A DNA stretch of 64,000 nucleotides, from NCBI GenBank assembly GCA_035296625.1, contig DATHAO010000069.1:1-64000 (forward strand), given 5' to 3'. The notes beneath the pieces were generated by a model. It did no database searches. It was not told where the DNA came from and saw nothing but the letters and a program-made list of their open reading frames with translations. Below, in pieces: positions 50,193 through 58,043 of this stretch. Every line of letters begins with the position of its first letter. Positions within the stretch are counted from its first letter, which is position 1. A program made the translations under genes and the position numbers. The DNA comes from DATCLS01 sp035296625. GTDB taxonomy: Bacteria > Actinomycetota > Acidimicrobiia > Acidimicrobiales > VFJN01.

Positions 50193-50788
50193 CAGACTTT
50201 CCCGTCGTGACCGTCGCGCCCGCCGAGACCGACGCCCCCGTCGCGCCCGACGAGCGGGGCCGCGGCCCGGGCGTGCGGCTGTCCCGGGCCGCGCGGCGGG
50301 GCCGGGTTGTGGTCAGCGTGCTCGCCGCACTGGCGCTGCTGTACGGCACGTTCTGGGGCTCCGACGACCACTTCCCGTTCGGGCCGTTCAAGATGTACGC
50401 CAACGCCAACAAGCCCGACGGCCTCGTAAAGTCGGCCCGCCTGGAGGCGGTGGACGCCGCGGGCGACCGCTTCAAGCTGACCGACGAGGCCACGGGCCTG
50501 CGCCGAGCCGAGATCGAGGGGCAGATGCCCCGGTTCCGCGAGGACGGATCGCGCCTCGAGGACGTGGCCGAGGCCTACGAGGCCCGGCACCCCGGCGACC
50601 CGGATCTGGTGCTCGTCGAGATCTTGCAGCGTCAGCACCACCTGGTCGACGGTCAGCCCACGGGCGAGGTGACCGAGCGCCAGATCGCCTACTGGGTCGA
50701 GCCCGGCTTCGAGGATCTCGCCGACTACGACGCTCGCAAAGCCGCCGAGGCCGAGGCGGAGGGCGAGGACCGGAGCGGCGGGTCGTGA
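50189..50788 (+). CDS. Single-pass membrane protein, operon partner of HTTM protein
   Basis: The 199-residue protein has one membrane helix (VVVSVLAALALLYGTFWG, residues 40-57) and an external part beginning DDHFPFGPFKMYANANKPDG, then AARLEAVDA-like strands and acidic helices. The FPFGPFKMYA segment is typical of the small protein that precedes HTTM genes in actinobacteria; no function is established. GTG 50189 overlaps the stop of the nuclease gene (GTGA). A second candidate, GTG 50207, lies eight bases behind CAGACT and could serve an internal leaderless transcript. Confidence 0.72.
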   Translation: MTDFPVVTVAPAETDAPVAPDERGRGPGVRLSRAARRGRVVVSVLAALALLYGTFWGSDDHFPFGPFKMYANANKPDGLVKSARLEAVDAAGDRFKLTDEATGLRRAEIEGQMPRFREDGSRLEDVAEAYEARHPGDPDLVLVEILQRQHHLVDGQPTGEVTERQIAYWVEPGFEDLADYDARKAAEAEAEGEDRSGGS

Positions 50789-51753
50789 GCTCCGTCGCCG
50801 TGCCCGCCGCCGCCTCGTCGGCCGGCCGCCGCCTCGCCAGCTGGTTCTTCGCCGCCGTGCCCGCCGGCCGGGTTGCGGCGTTCCGCACGCTCGCCTACCT
50901 GTACATCCCGCTCGACCTGCTGAAGCTGACGCCGTGGGTGGTGCTCCACGACCACGTGCCCGGCGCCCTCTATCGGCCGCTGTTCGTGGGCCGGCTGCTG
51001 CCCCTGCCAGTACCGACCGAGCTGGTGGTCGACGGCATCTTCTGGGCGCTGCTCGTCACCTCGGTGGCGGCCGCCACCGGCCGCCTGCCGCGTCTGCTGG
51101 GCTGGACCGTGGCGATCCTCTACTTCGAGTGGATGGTCGTCGCCATGTCGTACGGCAAGGTCGACCACGACCGCTTCGCCTTCGTGGTGGCGCTGTTCGC
51201 CCTCGCCACGGCCGGCCCAGCCCGCCACGGCGAGCGCACGCCCACCGAGCGGGGTGGCTGGGCACTGCGCATCGTGCAGCTGGCGGTCATCGCCACGTAC
51301 TTCCTCTCGGCGCTGGCCAAGCACCGCTACGGCGGCCTCGCGTGGCTGAACAGCTCGACGCTGACCTGGGCCGTGATCCGTCGGGGCACGCCGTTCGCCC
51401 ATGAGCTGCTGGACATCCCCGGCGCGCTCGTCGCCACGCAATGGTTCATCGTGCTCTTCGAGCTGGGCAGCCCGATCGTGCTGTTGGTCTCCGAGCGGGT
51501 CCGGTGCTGGCTCGTGGCGTGTCTCTACGCCTTCCACGTAGGTGTCTACGCGGCCGTGCGCATCGCCTTCTTCCCCCACCTCGTGGCGCTGGCGGCGTTC
51601 CTGCCGCTCGAGCGGGTCCGCCCCCTGCACATCCTCGGGCGGATCGTGAACTCGGGTCGCACGCGGGAGCGACCGGGGTGGCTCCGGCGCGATGCCCCGC
51701 GGGATCCCCCCGACGACGCCCCGGGGGTCGGCGTCCTCAGCGGGAGCGGCTGA
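50785..51753 (+). CDS. HTTM-domain membrane protein
   Basis: The 322-residue protein has about six to eight membrane helices, starting AFRTLAYLYIPLDLLKLTPWVVLHD, and the conserved interior LAVIATYFLSALAKHRYGGLAWL, TPFAHELLDIPG, and FIVLFELGSPIVLLVSERVRC. The pattern places it in the HTTM (horizontally transferred transmembrane) family, relatives of the membrane part of vitamin-K-dependent gamma-carboxylase. Function in bacteria is unproven. GTG 50785 overlaps the previous gene by four bases. The end overlaps the convergent PAP2 gene by 17 bases. Confidence 0.82.
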   Translation: MSSVAVPAAASSAGRRLASWFFAAVPAGRVAAFRTLAYLYIPLDLLKLTPWVVLHDHVPGALYRPLFVGRLLPLPVPTELVVDGIFWALLVTSVAAATGRLPRLLGWTVAILYFEWMVVAMSYGKVDHDRFAFVVALFALATAGPARHGERTPTERGGWALRIVQLAVIATYFLSALAKHRYGGLAWLNSSTLTWAVIRRGTPFAHELLDIPGALVATQWFIVLFELGSPIVLLVSERVRCWLVACLYAFHVGVYAAVRIAFFPHLVALAAFLPLERVRPLHILGRIVNSGRTRERPGWLRRDAPRDPPDDAPGVGVLSGSG

Positions 51754-52522
51754 GCACCGGCTCGCGGACCGGCACGACCTCGCCGAGCGCGTCGCGCTCG
51801 TCCCCCTCGACGGGCAGGAACCGGCACGGGTGGCGCCGGTGCTCGCGGTGGAGGATCGCCTCGACGCCGATCAGGAAGAACGCGCCGACGACGAGGCCCA
51901 TGGTCACGTCCGAGAACCAGTGGACGCCCAGGTAGACGCGGCTGGCGGCGATCGACACGATCAGGCCGACCGAAACCCAGACCGAGCCCCACCACACGCG
52001 GCGGCTGCGGGTGTAGAGCGACACGACGACCGGCAGCAGGCCCCACAGGGCGATCGCCGCCATGACGTGACCGCTCGGGAACGACGGGCCGTTGCCGGCC
52101 ACGAGGCGCTCGAAGTCGGGCCGCTCGCGCCCGACGACGGCCTTGATGACGAACTCGATGAGCGGCCGGCTGAACGTGGCCACGAACAGCGCCGTCGACA
52201 CGGCCCGGCAGCGGCGCCAGGTGACGAGGGCCGCCAGGGTCCCCAGCACCAGCACCGGCATCTGCGAGCCCAAGCGCGAGATCGTGAGGAACGTCGTGTC
52301 GAGCATCGACGTGCGGCTGGCCTCGACCTGGCGCTGGATCGGGGCGTCCCATGTGAGCAGCAGCTGACCGTTGCGCAGCCCGGCGGCGAAGGCGAAGGCC
52401 ACCAGGAGCATGCCGAGACCCACGATCAGGCGCCGCCTGGTCAACAGGAGCGACGCCGGGGTGACCGGCGGGGCGGCGTGGACGTGCTCACAGAGGTGGG
52501 CACGGCTGGCGGCGCGCGACAT
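51737..52522 (-). CDS. PAP2-family membrane phosphatase
   Basis: About 261 residues with six membrane helices. All three PAP2 motifs are present: KAVVGRERP (KxxxxxxRP), PSFPSGHVMAA (PSGH) and SRVYLGVHWFSD (SRxxxxxHxxxD). Such proteins dephosphorylate undecaprenyl pyrophosphate, phosphatidate or related lipids outside the membrane; the substrate is not clear. I start at ATG 52522, behind GAGGAG at longer than usual distance; a TTG at 52600 would add 26 residues with a proline/arginine-rich character. Confidence 0.88.
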   Translation of the reverse strand: MSRAASRAHLCEHVHAAPPVTPASLLLTRRRLIVGLGMLLVAFAFAAGLRNGQLLLTWDAPIQRQVEASRTSMLDTTFLTISRLGSQMPVLVLGTLAALVTWRRCRAVSTALFVATFSRPLIEFVIKAVVGRERPDFERLVAGNGPSFPSGHVMAAIALWGLLPVVVSLYTRSRRVWWGSVWVSVGLIVSIAASRVYLGVHWFSDVTMGLVVGAFFLIGVEAILHREHRRHPCRFLPVEGDERDALGEVVPVREPVLSRSR

Positions 52523-52663
52523 GGCGGCGGCGACTCTCCTCGAGTGCGGCGGCGGGCGAGGAATGCACCGGTGAACGCTCCCCAGCGGGAAGGCGCTCAA
52601 ACCCGGCAGCCGTCCATGCTATGGCCGCGGAGCGCCGAAGGGAACCCACCCCCGCCAGCCGAT

Positions 52664-52797
52664 CACGACGAGCGCCGTGCGCCGGCGCGCTCCGCGGCCC
52701 GCTCGGCGGCCACGACGCGCCCCGGTCGACGGCACGCTCCGCGGCCCGCTCGCGATCACGATGCGCGCCGGGTGGCGCGCTCCGCGTCCCCCTGAGC
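52664..52797. repeat. Three tandem 46-47-bp repeats over the 3' end of the DCC gene
   Basis: Units begin at 52664, 52711 and 52757 with CACGACGAGCGCC, CACGACGCGCCCC and CACGATGCGCGCC, each followed by GGCGCGCTCCGCGGCCCGCTCG or a close variant. The stop codon of the DCC gene (52756) lies at the border of the second and third units. Confidence 0.7.
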
Positions 52798-53193
52798 GAC
52801 GCGTTGGGCCTGCGATAGCAAGCAGGCCGGCGTGCCGCCCGGCAGGCGGTGGCGGTTGCGGGAAACCAGCCGGTAGACCGGCCAGGCCGCCCACCGCATA
52901 GGCCGGAGGTCGAGGAGCCGGCCGAGCGGGCGCCAGAACGAGCCGGCGTCGACGAGCAGGCGGGCGATGGCCTCCGGGCCGGCGGCGACGGTGCCGTCGG
53001 GGGCGATCCACTGCACGGCCTCCTCGGCCTCGGCCTGCGTCACACCCAGGGCCGCCAGGTCGGCGAACTGCCACGGCTCGACGTCGGCCCCGGTCGGGAT
53101 CCGCCGCTCGATGAAGCGGGCGCACTGCGAGCAGAACGCACAGTCGCCGTCGAAGAGGAACACCGGTCGCCCCGGGGCGTCGCCGTCGGCCAT
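52756..53193 (-). CDS. DCC-family (DUF393) thiol-disulfide oxidoreductase-like protein
   Basis: About 145 residues: VFLFDGDCAFCSQCARFIERR with the D-x-x-C-x-x-C pattern near residue 15, DVEPWQFADLAALGVTQAEA, then AVQWIAPDGTVAAGPEAIARLL, and LRPMRWAAWPVYRLVSRNRHRLPG at the end. These marks define the DUF393 family, thioredoxin-fold-like proteins named for their DCC motif; the physiological partner is unknown. ATG 53193 follows CACAAT by seven bases (leaderless layout); ATG 53202 is the alternative. The last codons lie in tandem repeats, so the C-terminal RATRRAS tail may be recently added. Confidence 0.82.
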   Translation of the reverse strand: MADGDAPGRPVFLFDGDCAFCSQCARFIERRIPTGADVEPWQFADLAALGVTQAEAEEAVQWIAPDGTVAAGPEAIARLLVDAGSFWRPLGRLLDLRPMRWAAWPVYRLVSRNRHRLPGGTPACLLSQAQRVAQGDAERATRRAS

Positions 53194-53284
53194 GCGACCC
53201 ATTGTGGCGGGTGAACGGTGTGGGCCCGCTCCGCCCGGCGGTCGCCGGGTCGCCCGGCGGTCCTGCGGCCCACGCCGCCGAGCC

Positions 53285-54106
53285 TCAGAGCGTCAGGTCC
53301 TTGTTCGGGCGCACGACGATCTCGGCCACATGCACTCTGGCCGGCTGACTGATGGCGTAGAGCACGGCGTCCGCCACGTCGTCGGGGCTGGCCAAGATGT
53401 CCGCGAGCGCCTCCTGGGCGGCGGCGACGACGTGCTCGGGGAGGTGCTCGCCCGGCCGGACCTCGGCCTCGACGCCGCTCATCGCCGCGACCCCCTCGAG
53501 GAACGCGGCGTCGTAGTTGCGGGCGAAGTTCGTGGCCACGGCGCCGGGCATGATGGTCACGACCTGGATCGGGTCGTCGACCAACTCGCCACGCAAGGAG
53601 TTCGAGATGGCGTTGACGGCGTGCTTCGTGGCGCCGTAGACGCCCGGATCGGGGCGCAGCGCGGCGACCGACGAGATGTTCACCACGTGCCCCTGGGCGC
53701 CACAGGCCCGCATGGCCTGCACGGCGGCCTGGCAGCCGACCAGCAGGGCCAGCACGTTGGTCTCGAGCATCGAGCGCCAGCCCTCGGGATCACCAGAGAG
53801 GATCGGCTCCGGGTGCGACACGCCGGCGTTGTTCACCATGATGTCGAGCCCGCCGGTGGACTCGACCGCCCTGTCCACGAGGCCGCGGACGGCCTCGGGG
53901 TCGCGCACGTCGGTCGTCACGACCTGCGCAGACCCGCCGGCCTCGGTGATGCGGTCGGCCGACTCCTTCATCGTCGACTCGGTGCGACCGGCGAGCACCA
54001 CGTGAGCGCCGGACGTACCGAGGCGCTCGGCGATGGCCCGGCCGATGCCGCTGGAGGCGCCGGTGACGACGGCGGTGCGACCGGAGAGGTCGGCGGTGGT
54101 GGTCAT
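53285..54106 (-). CDS. Short-chain dehydrogenase/reductase
   Basis: The 273-residue SDR has TAVVTGASSGIGRAIAERLG with the TGxxxGxG loop (residues 10-29), VTTDVRDPEAV, the NNAG motif in DIMVNNAGVSHP near residue 90, serine in HVVNISSVAALRP and the YxxxK pair in GVYGATKHAVNAISNSLRGEL near residue 158. The C-terminal half has a helical segment (HLPEHVVAAAQEALADILA). NADP preference and substrate cannot be told. ATG 54106 has GGGAG eight bases upstream. It is divergent from a TetR gene, whose product probably represses it. Confidence 0.93.
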   Translation of the reverse strand: MTTTADLSGRTAVVTGASSGIGRAIAERLGTSGAHVVLAGRTESTMKESADRITEAGGSAQVVTTDVRDPEAVRGLVDRAVESTGGLDIMVNNAGVSHPEPILSGDPEGWRSMLETNVLALLVGCQAAVQAMRACGAQGHVVNISSVAALRPDPGVYGATKHAVNAISNSLRGELVDDPIQVVTIMPGAVATNFARNYDAAFLEGVAAMSGVEAEVRPGEHLPEHVVAAAQEALADILASPDDVADAVLYAISQPARVHVAEIVVRPNKDLTL

Positions 54107-54180
54107 GGATGGGCTCCCGTCGCGACGATCGAATACGATCAAGTGCTCGTGTTCCGAGTTTTACAAGTGATCGCTCGCAT
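54107..54180. promoter_or_regulatory. Intergenic operator candidate between SDR and TetR genes
   Basis: Within this 74-base divergent spacer are GATCG-AATA-CGATC (54127-54140), a perfect five-base inverted repeat, and CTCG/CGAG arms at 54146-54149 and 54155-54158. The spacer is AT-rich compared with its surroundings. A TetR operator is likely, but which repeat is bound is inference. Confidence 0.5.
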
Positions 54181-55002
54181 ATGTCAACGGATGATCGTGA
54201 CGTCGTGACACCGCGCCGCCCGGCGCCGGTCCGCCGGCAGGCTCGCGGCCGGGCGCGCATCGAGTCGATCCTCGACGCCGCCGAGCAGCTCGTGGCGGAC
54301 GTCGGCTACGACGAGATGACCACGAACGCCCTCGCCGCCCGGGCCGGCATCTCACCGGGTTCGCTCTACCAGTACTTCGGCAACAAGGCCGAGGTGCTCG
54401 ACGGGCTCATCGCCCGGCACGAGGCCTCGCTCGACGCCTTCTGGGAGGCCCAGCTCACTGCCGAGGCCGCTACTCGCCCGATCGACGAGGTGGTCGACGG
54501 GGTGGTCGACGCGGTGGTGGCGTTCAAGGCCGAGCGCCCGGCGTTCTGGGCCCTGTTCCACGGCTCGGCCACTTCCGAAGCCCTGGGGGCGGCCGCCCGC
54601 CGGCTCGACGAGCGCCTGGCGGATCGCCTCGACGGGCTCTACGCCGCCCGGGCCCCGTGGGTGACGCCCCGGCGCCGGCGCCTGGTGGCGGAGGTGTCGG
54701 TGGCCACGGTGAAGTCGCTGATGGGCCTCGTCGTCGACCCCAGCCGGGCGCCGGGCACGTCGTCGGCCGATGCCCTGGTCGAGCTGAAGGAGGTGCTCGT
54801 CGGCTACCTCACCCCGGCGCTGGCCCCACCGCCCTGCTCACCCCGGCGGCCACCCGTGGGCGGCGCCGAACTGCCGGGCGGCGGTGGCGAACACCCAGTC
54901 GTGGCCCCGGTGGGCGACCCACGGGACGAGGCGCGACGCCATGCGGACCGGCGCGCTGCGGGCGACGAGGCGCGAGGAGATGCGGACCTCGGTCGCCGGT
55001 GA
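54181..55002 (+). CDS. TetR-family transcriptional regulator with a tail overlapping the next gene
   Basis: The 273-residue protein has an N-terminal TetR helix-turn-helix (ARIESILDAAEQLVADVGYDEMT, NALAARAGISPGSLYQYFGNK) and the helical core AFWALFHGSATSEALGAAARRL, RRLVAEVSVATVKSLMGLVV ending LVGYLTPAL near residue 218. The remaining 55 residues are proline/glycine/arginine-rich and read through 165 bases of the opposite-strand SRPBCC gene, so they look like an accidental extension. ATG 54181 follows weakly placed AG-rich sequence. It probably controls the divergent SDR gene. Confidence 0.88.
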   Translation: MSTDDRDVVTPRRPAPVRRQARGRARIESILDAAEQLVADVGYDEMTTNALAARAGISPGSLYQYFGNKAEVLDGLIARHEASLDAFWEAQLTAEAATRPIDEVVDGVVDAVVAFKAERPAFWALFHGSATSEALGAAARRLDERLADRLDGLYAARAPWVTPRRRRLVAEVSVATVKSLMGLVVDPSRAPGTSSADALVELKEVLVGYLTPALAPPPCSPRRPPVGGAELPGGGGEHPVVAPVGDPRDEARRHADRRAAGDEARGDADLGRR

Positions 55003-55482
55003 CGACGGGTACGCCGGTCCGGGCCCGTCGGGAGTCGTCCCCTCGGGAGTCGTCCCCTCGAGGGTCGTCGCCCCGGGCAGCGTCGCGGCCGCAGGCGTCG
55101 GAACGGGGTGGGGGGCCGGGCCGATGGCCAGCCGGGCCTCCCCGACCACGTCGCCCGTAACCAGCGCCGCGACCAGCGACCTCGGCGCGACCACCGTGAC
55201 CTCGACGGAGCAGCGGATGGCGTAGGGCACCGGCGGGCAGATCGTGCACCGCCAGACGTCGCCGGTGGCCAGCGCTCGGCCGTCGAACGCCCGCAGCCAC
55301 GGCCACCATCTCGGATAGGCCCCGACGTCCGTGAGCGCCGCCCACAGGACATCGGGCGTCGTCGGGAACCGGTAGGCGTGCTCGGAGTGGATCTCCGCCG
55401 GGGCCCGTAATCCGTCCGGGGCGGCTCTGCGGGCCCCGTCTTGCCGGGTCCACGGCTCCCCCGACCACCCGACGCCCGTCAC
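54838..55482 (-). CDS. SRPBCC-family (polyketide cyclase/dehydrase-like) protein
   Basis: About 214 residues: EIHSEHAYRFPTTPDVLWAALTDVGAYPRWWPWLRAFDG, then TICPPVPYAIRCSVEVTVVAPRSLVAALVTGDVVGEARL, a threonine/proline/glycine linker (PAAATLPGATTLEG, TTPEGTTPDGPG), and a C-terminal helix HDWVFATAARQFGAAHG. This helix-grip pattern fits the SRPBCC superfamily, which binds hydrophobic ligands. GTG 55482 lies eight bases after TAGCCT (55491-55496), which argues against the much longer frame. The linker between the sheet and last helix is unusual for the family. Its 3' end overlaps the TetR gene. Confidence 0.78.
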   Translation of the reverse strand: MTGVGWSGEPWTRQDGARRAAPDGLRAPAEIHSEHAYRFPTTPDVLWAALTDVGAYPRWWPWLRAFDGRALATGDVWRCTICPPVPYAIRCSVEVTVVAPRSLVAALVTGDVVGEARLAIGPAPHPVPTPAAATLPGATTLEGTTPEGTTPDGPGPAYPSSPATEVRISSRLVARSAPVRMASRLVPWVAHRGHDWVFATAARQFGAAHGWPPG

Positions 55483-55526
55483 GAGCGGCCAGGCTATGCC
55501 CGGCGTGCCGGCTCGCCGTGTCGCCC

Positions 55527-56039
55527 CTACTCGGTCAGCTCCTCGGCGAGCAGGTCCATGAGCAGGTTGTCGTGCCAGCCGCCGTCCGCGTCGCGCTCGT
55601 AGCGGCGCATGATCCCGACCGGGCGGAAGCCGACCTTGCCGTAGGAGCGGATGGCGGCGGCGTTGTCGGCGGCCGGGTCGATCACCAGACGGTGGTGGCC
55701 GTGCTCGTCGATGATGTGCCGGGCGAGCGTGCGCACCGCGTCGGTGCCGATGCCGCGGCCGTGGACCGCCGGGTCGAGGTAGAGGTCCATGTTGGCGTGG
55801 CGGTAGTCGGGCTCGTCCTCGGCGTCCCACTGGATCCACCCGACGACCCGGCCGTCGTGCTCGATCACGTAGGGGACGGAGCCGGGCTCGGCGAGGTCCT
55901 CCTCGACGGCGGCCACCATGTCGTCGCCACCTCGCCAGCGGTCGCGCACCTCGGGCGTCTCGCGGATCCTCGCCAGCTCGGCGACGTCGGACGCCGTCGG
56001 CGGGCGGAGCGTCGCCAAGTTCCCGTGCAACGTGGTCAC
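55527..56039 (-). CDS. GNAT-family acetyltransferase, AAC(6')-like
   Basis: The 170-residue protein has the GNAT layout: LATLRPPTASDVAELARIRETPEVRDRW at the N-terminus, VPYVIEHDGRVVGWIQW, DLYLDPAVHGRGIGTDAVRTLARHI with the acetyl-CoA loop R-G-x-G, and HHRLVIDPAADNAAAIRSYGKVGFRPVGIMRRYERD. It resembles RimJ/aminoglycoside 6'-N-acetyltransferase-type enzymes; whether it acts on aminoglycosides is not established. GTG 56039 is six bases after TAAGTT (56046-56051), a leaderless layout. Confidence 0.85.
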   Translation of the reverse strand: MTTLHGNLATLRPPTASDVAELARIRETPEVRDRWRGGDDMVAAVEEDLAEPGSVPYVIEHDGRVVGWIQWDAEDEPDYRHANMDLYLDPAVHGRGIGTDAVRTLARHIIDEHGHHRLVIDPAADNAAAIRSYGKVGFRPVGIMRRYERDADGGWHDNLLMDLLAEELTE

Positions 56040-56151
56040 GCTGGCAACTTAGGTGTGCGTAGGCCGCTCGGCTCCACGGTTTGCCGGGGCCGGGATGCCG
56101 GCCACGGACGTGCGAGGCTGACCCCGGTCCCGGCCGGCGGAAGGAGCCTCC

Positions 56152-56523
56152 ATGACCAGCATCGCTCCCTGGCTCGCGGTGGAGGACGCCACGGCCGCGC
56201 TCGCCTACTACCGGGCCGCGTTCGGCGCGGTCGAGCTCGAGCGCCTCGAGGACGACGACGGCGGCGTGGTCGTGGCCCAGCTCGCGATCGGCGGCTCGGA
56301 CTTCTGGATCCAGGCCGATCCTGCCTCGAGCCCCCGTGGTCTCGGCGGGAGGTCCGTCCGCATGATCCTCACGGTCGACGACCCCGAGGCCGCCGTCGCC
56401 CGCGCACTCGCGGCGGGGGCCACGGAGGTCGCACCCGTGTCCGAGGACCACGGCTGGCGGATCGGGCGCATCGCGGACCCGTCAGGACACCACTGGGAGA
56501 TCGGCCGGCGGCTCGCCCGCTGA
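56152..56523 (+). CDS. VOC-family (glyoxalase-like) protein
   Basis: The 123-residue protein has the paired beta-alpha-beta-beta-beta units of the vicinal-oxygen-chelate fold: SIAPWLAVEDATAALAYYRAAFGAVEL and DDPEAAVARALAAGATEVAPV, ending IGRIADPSGHHWEIGRRL. It resembles PhnB/YdcG-like members rather than glyoxalase I; ligand unknown. GGAAGGAG precedes the ATG with five bases between, so unlike many neighbours it has a clear ribosome-binding site. Confidence 0.82.
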   Translation: MTSIAPWLAVEDATAALAYYRAAFGAVELERLEDDDGGVVVAQLAIGGSDFWIQADPASSPRGLGGRSVRMILTVDDPEAAVARALAAGATEVAPVSEDHGWRIGRIADPSGHHWEIGRRLAR

Positions 56524-56679
56524 GGGCCGCACCGGTTCGGCGGCCGGCACCGACAGTTCCGACGTTCCGCCCGGTCGGTGGACGCGAGGCCGCCCGCACA
56601 CCCGTCGCGGCGGCCGGCGGCCGACGACGATCGGAACCGCCGGTGAACACCGGCACAACTCCCGTCTCAGCGAGGACTG

Positions 56680-56702
56680 ACTCAATCAAGATTGAGTATC
56701 TT
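56680..56702 (+). promoter_or_regulatory. ars operon promoter with palindromic operator
   Basis: ACTCAATC and GATTGAGT (56680-56687 and 56690-56697) form a perfect eight-base inverted repeat with AA between. It overlaps TATCTT (56697-56702), a -10 seven bases before GTG 56710. An ArsR dimer on this site would block transcription start. Confidence 0.72.
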
Positions 56703-56709
56703 CGCCGTC

Positions 56710-57381
56710 GTGGACGCCGACATCGAACGCCGGGCGGCCGTGCACGCCGCCCTCGGCGAGCCCGCCCGGCTCGCCATCGTCGAGGCGCTCGCCGTCTCCG
56801 ACCGGGCGCCCTCCGACCTCGCTCGCCGCATCGGCCTCGCCGGCAACCTGCTCGCGCACCACATCGACGTGCTCCAACGGGTCGGCCTCGTCGAGCGGGT
56901 CATGTCGGCCGGCGACCGCCGCCGGCGCTACGTCCGGCTCGTCCACGACGCCGCCCGGGCCGTCACCGTGCCAAGGCCGCCCCGCGGGGCCGGCGGCCGG
57001 GCCGTGTTCATCTGCACCCACAACTCGGCGCGCTCGCAGGTCGCCGCCGTCCTCTGGCGCTCCCACACCGGCGGCCTCGCCACCAGCGCTGGCACCCACC
57101 CCGCCGACCGGGTGCACCCCGGCGCCGTTGCCGCCGCCCGTCGGGCGGGGCTCGATCTCACCGGCGCCCGGCCCCGGGCGCTCGACGCCAGCGACCTCGA
57201 CGCCGACGTCGTCGTCACCGTCTGCGATCGCGCCCACGAGGAGCTCGACGTCGGCGAGGCCTGGTTCCACTGGTCGATCCCCGACCCGGTCCCCGTCGGC
57301 ACGAGGGCGGCGTTCGACGCCGCCCTCACCGAGCTCGACGATCGCATCACGGCCATCGCCGGCCACGACACCCAGGAGTGA
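56710..57381 (+). CDS. ArsR-type regulator fused to an arsenate reductase-like phosphatase domain
   Basis: The 223-residue fusion has an ArsR-type winged helix-turn-helix at residues 1-78 (VHAALGEPARLAIVEALAV, PSDLARRIGLAGNLLAHHIDVLQRVGLVERV) and a low-molecular-weight phosphatase/arsenate reductase domain at 97-223 with the P-loop CTHNSARS (C102 to S109). The ArsR part has no cysteines, so the classic CVC arsenite-sensing motif is absent. The reductase domain would detoxify arsenate or sense it. GTG 56710 follows TATCTT. It heads a three-gene operon with overlapping stop and start codons. Confidence 0.9.
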   Translation: MDADIERRAAVHAALGEPARLAIVEALAVSDRAPSDLARRIGLAGNLLAHHIDVLQRVGLVERVMSAGDRRRRYVRLVHDAARAVTVPRPPRGAGGRAVFICTHNSARSQVAAVLWRSHTGGLATSAGTHPADRVHPGAVAAARRAGLDLTGARPRALDASDLDADVVVTVCDRAHEELDVGEAWFHWSIPDPVPVGTRAAFDAALTELDDRITAIAGHDTQE

Positions 57382-58043
57382 CGATCTTGGCGTCGAACAC
57401 CCCGTCGAACGGCTCGCTCACCGCCGATCAGCACCTCCGGATCAGGACGGCCGCCCGGCGCCTCGGCGACGAGTTCGCCGGCACGTTGGGACCCGAGTCG
57501 ATCGAGCGCTACATCACCGACTCCCGGGCCCGACTCGAGAACGGCGCAAGGGTCACCACCTGGCTTCCCGTCCTGATCGAACGCCTCACCCGCGACCGGC
57601 TGCGCGCCCTGGCTCGCCTCGACCGGGGCGCCGCCGACATCCCTGCCGTGCTCTTCCTGTGCGTCCACAACGCCGGCCGGTCCCAGATGGCCGCCGGCTG
57701 GCTCCGCCACCTCGCCGGCGACGCCGTCGAAGTTTTCTCCGGCGGCTCCGACCCGGGCGAGCACACCAACGCCGCCGCCATCGAGGCCATGGCCGAGGTG
57801 GGCATCGACATCTCTACCGAGTACCCCAAGCCGTGGACCGACGAGATCGCGCGCGCCGCCGACGTCATCGTCACGATGGGCTGCGGCGACGCCTGCCCGA
57901 TCTTCCCCGGGAAGCGCTACGAGGACTGGGTGCTCACCGACCCGGCCAACGAGCCCCTCGAGGTCGTCCGCGGCGTGCGCGACGACATCGAGCAGCGGGT
58001 GCGTGACCTCATGGCCAGCCTCGACGTGCCCACGAGCGCGTGA
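57378..58043 (+). CDS. arsC: Arsenate reductase (low-molecular-weight phosphatase type) with N-terminal helical domain
   Basis: The 221-residue protein has an N-terminal helical region (TADQHLRIRTAARRLGDEF, GPESIERYITDSRARLENG, WLPVLIERLTRDRLRALAR, residues 15-80), a three-helix-bundle type domain seen in some actinobacterial ArsC proteins, followed by the reductase domain: VLFLCVHNAGRSQMAAGWLRH with the C-x5-R loop, SGGSDPGEHTNAAAIEAMAEVGIDIS, and the second-cysteine region VTMGCGDACPIFPGKRYEDW, which fits thiol-coupled catalysis. It reduces arsenate to arsenite. GTG 57378 overlaps the previous stop by four bases. Confidence 0.93.
   Translation: MTILASNTPSNGSLTADQHLRIRTAARRLGDEFAGTLGPESIERYITDSRARLENGARVTTWLPVLIERLTRDRLRALARLDRGAADIPAVLFLCVHNAGRSQMAAGWLRHLAGDAVEVFSGGSDPGEHTNAAAIEAMAEVGIDISTEYPKPWTDEIARAADVIVTMGCGDACPIFPGKRYEDWVLTDPANEPLEVVRGVRDDIEQRVRDLMASLDVPTSA

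Noticed and set aside
55518..57377. Upstream extension of the arsC frame
   Set aside because: arsC starts at GTG 57378 with a four-base overlap; the upstream part runs antisense to the GNAT gene and across the VOC and ArsR-ArsC genes in the wrong frame.
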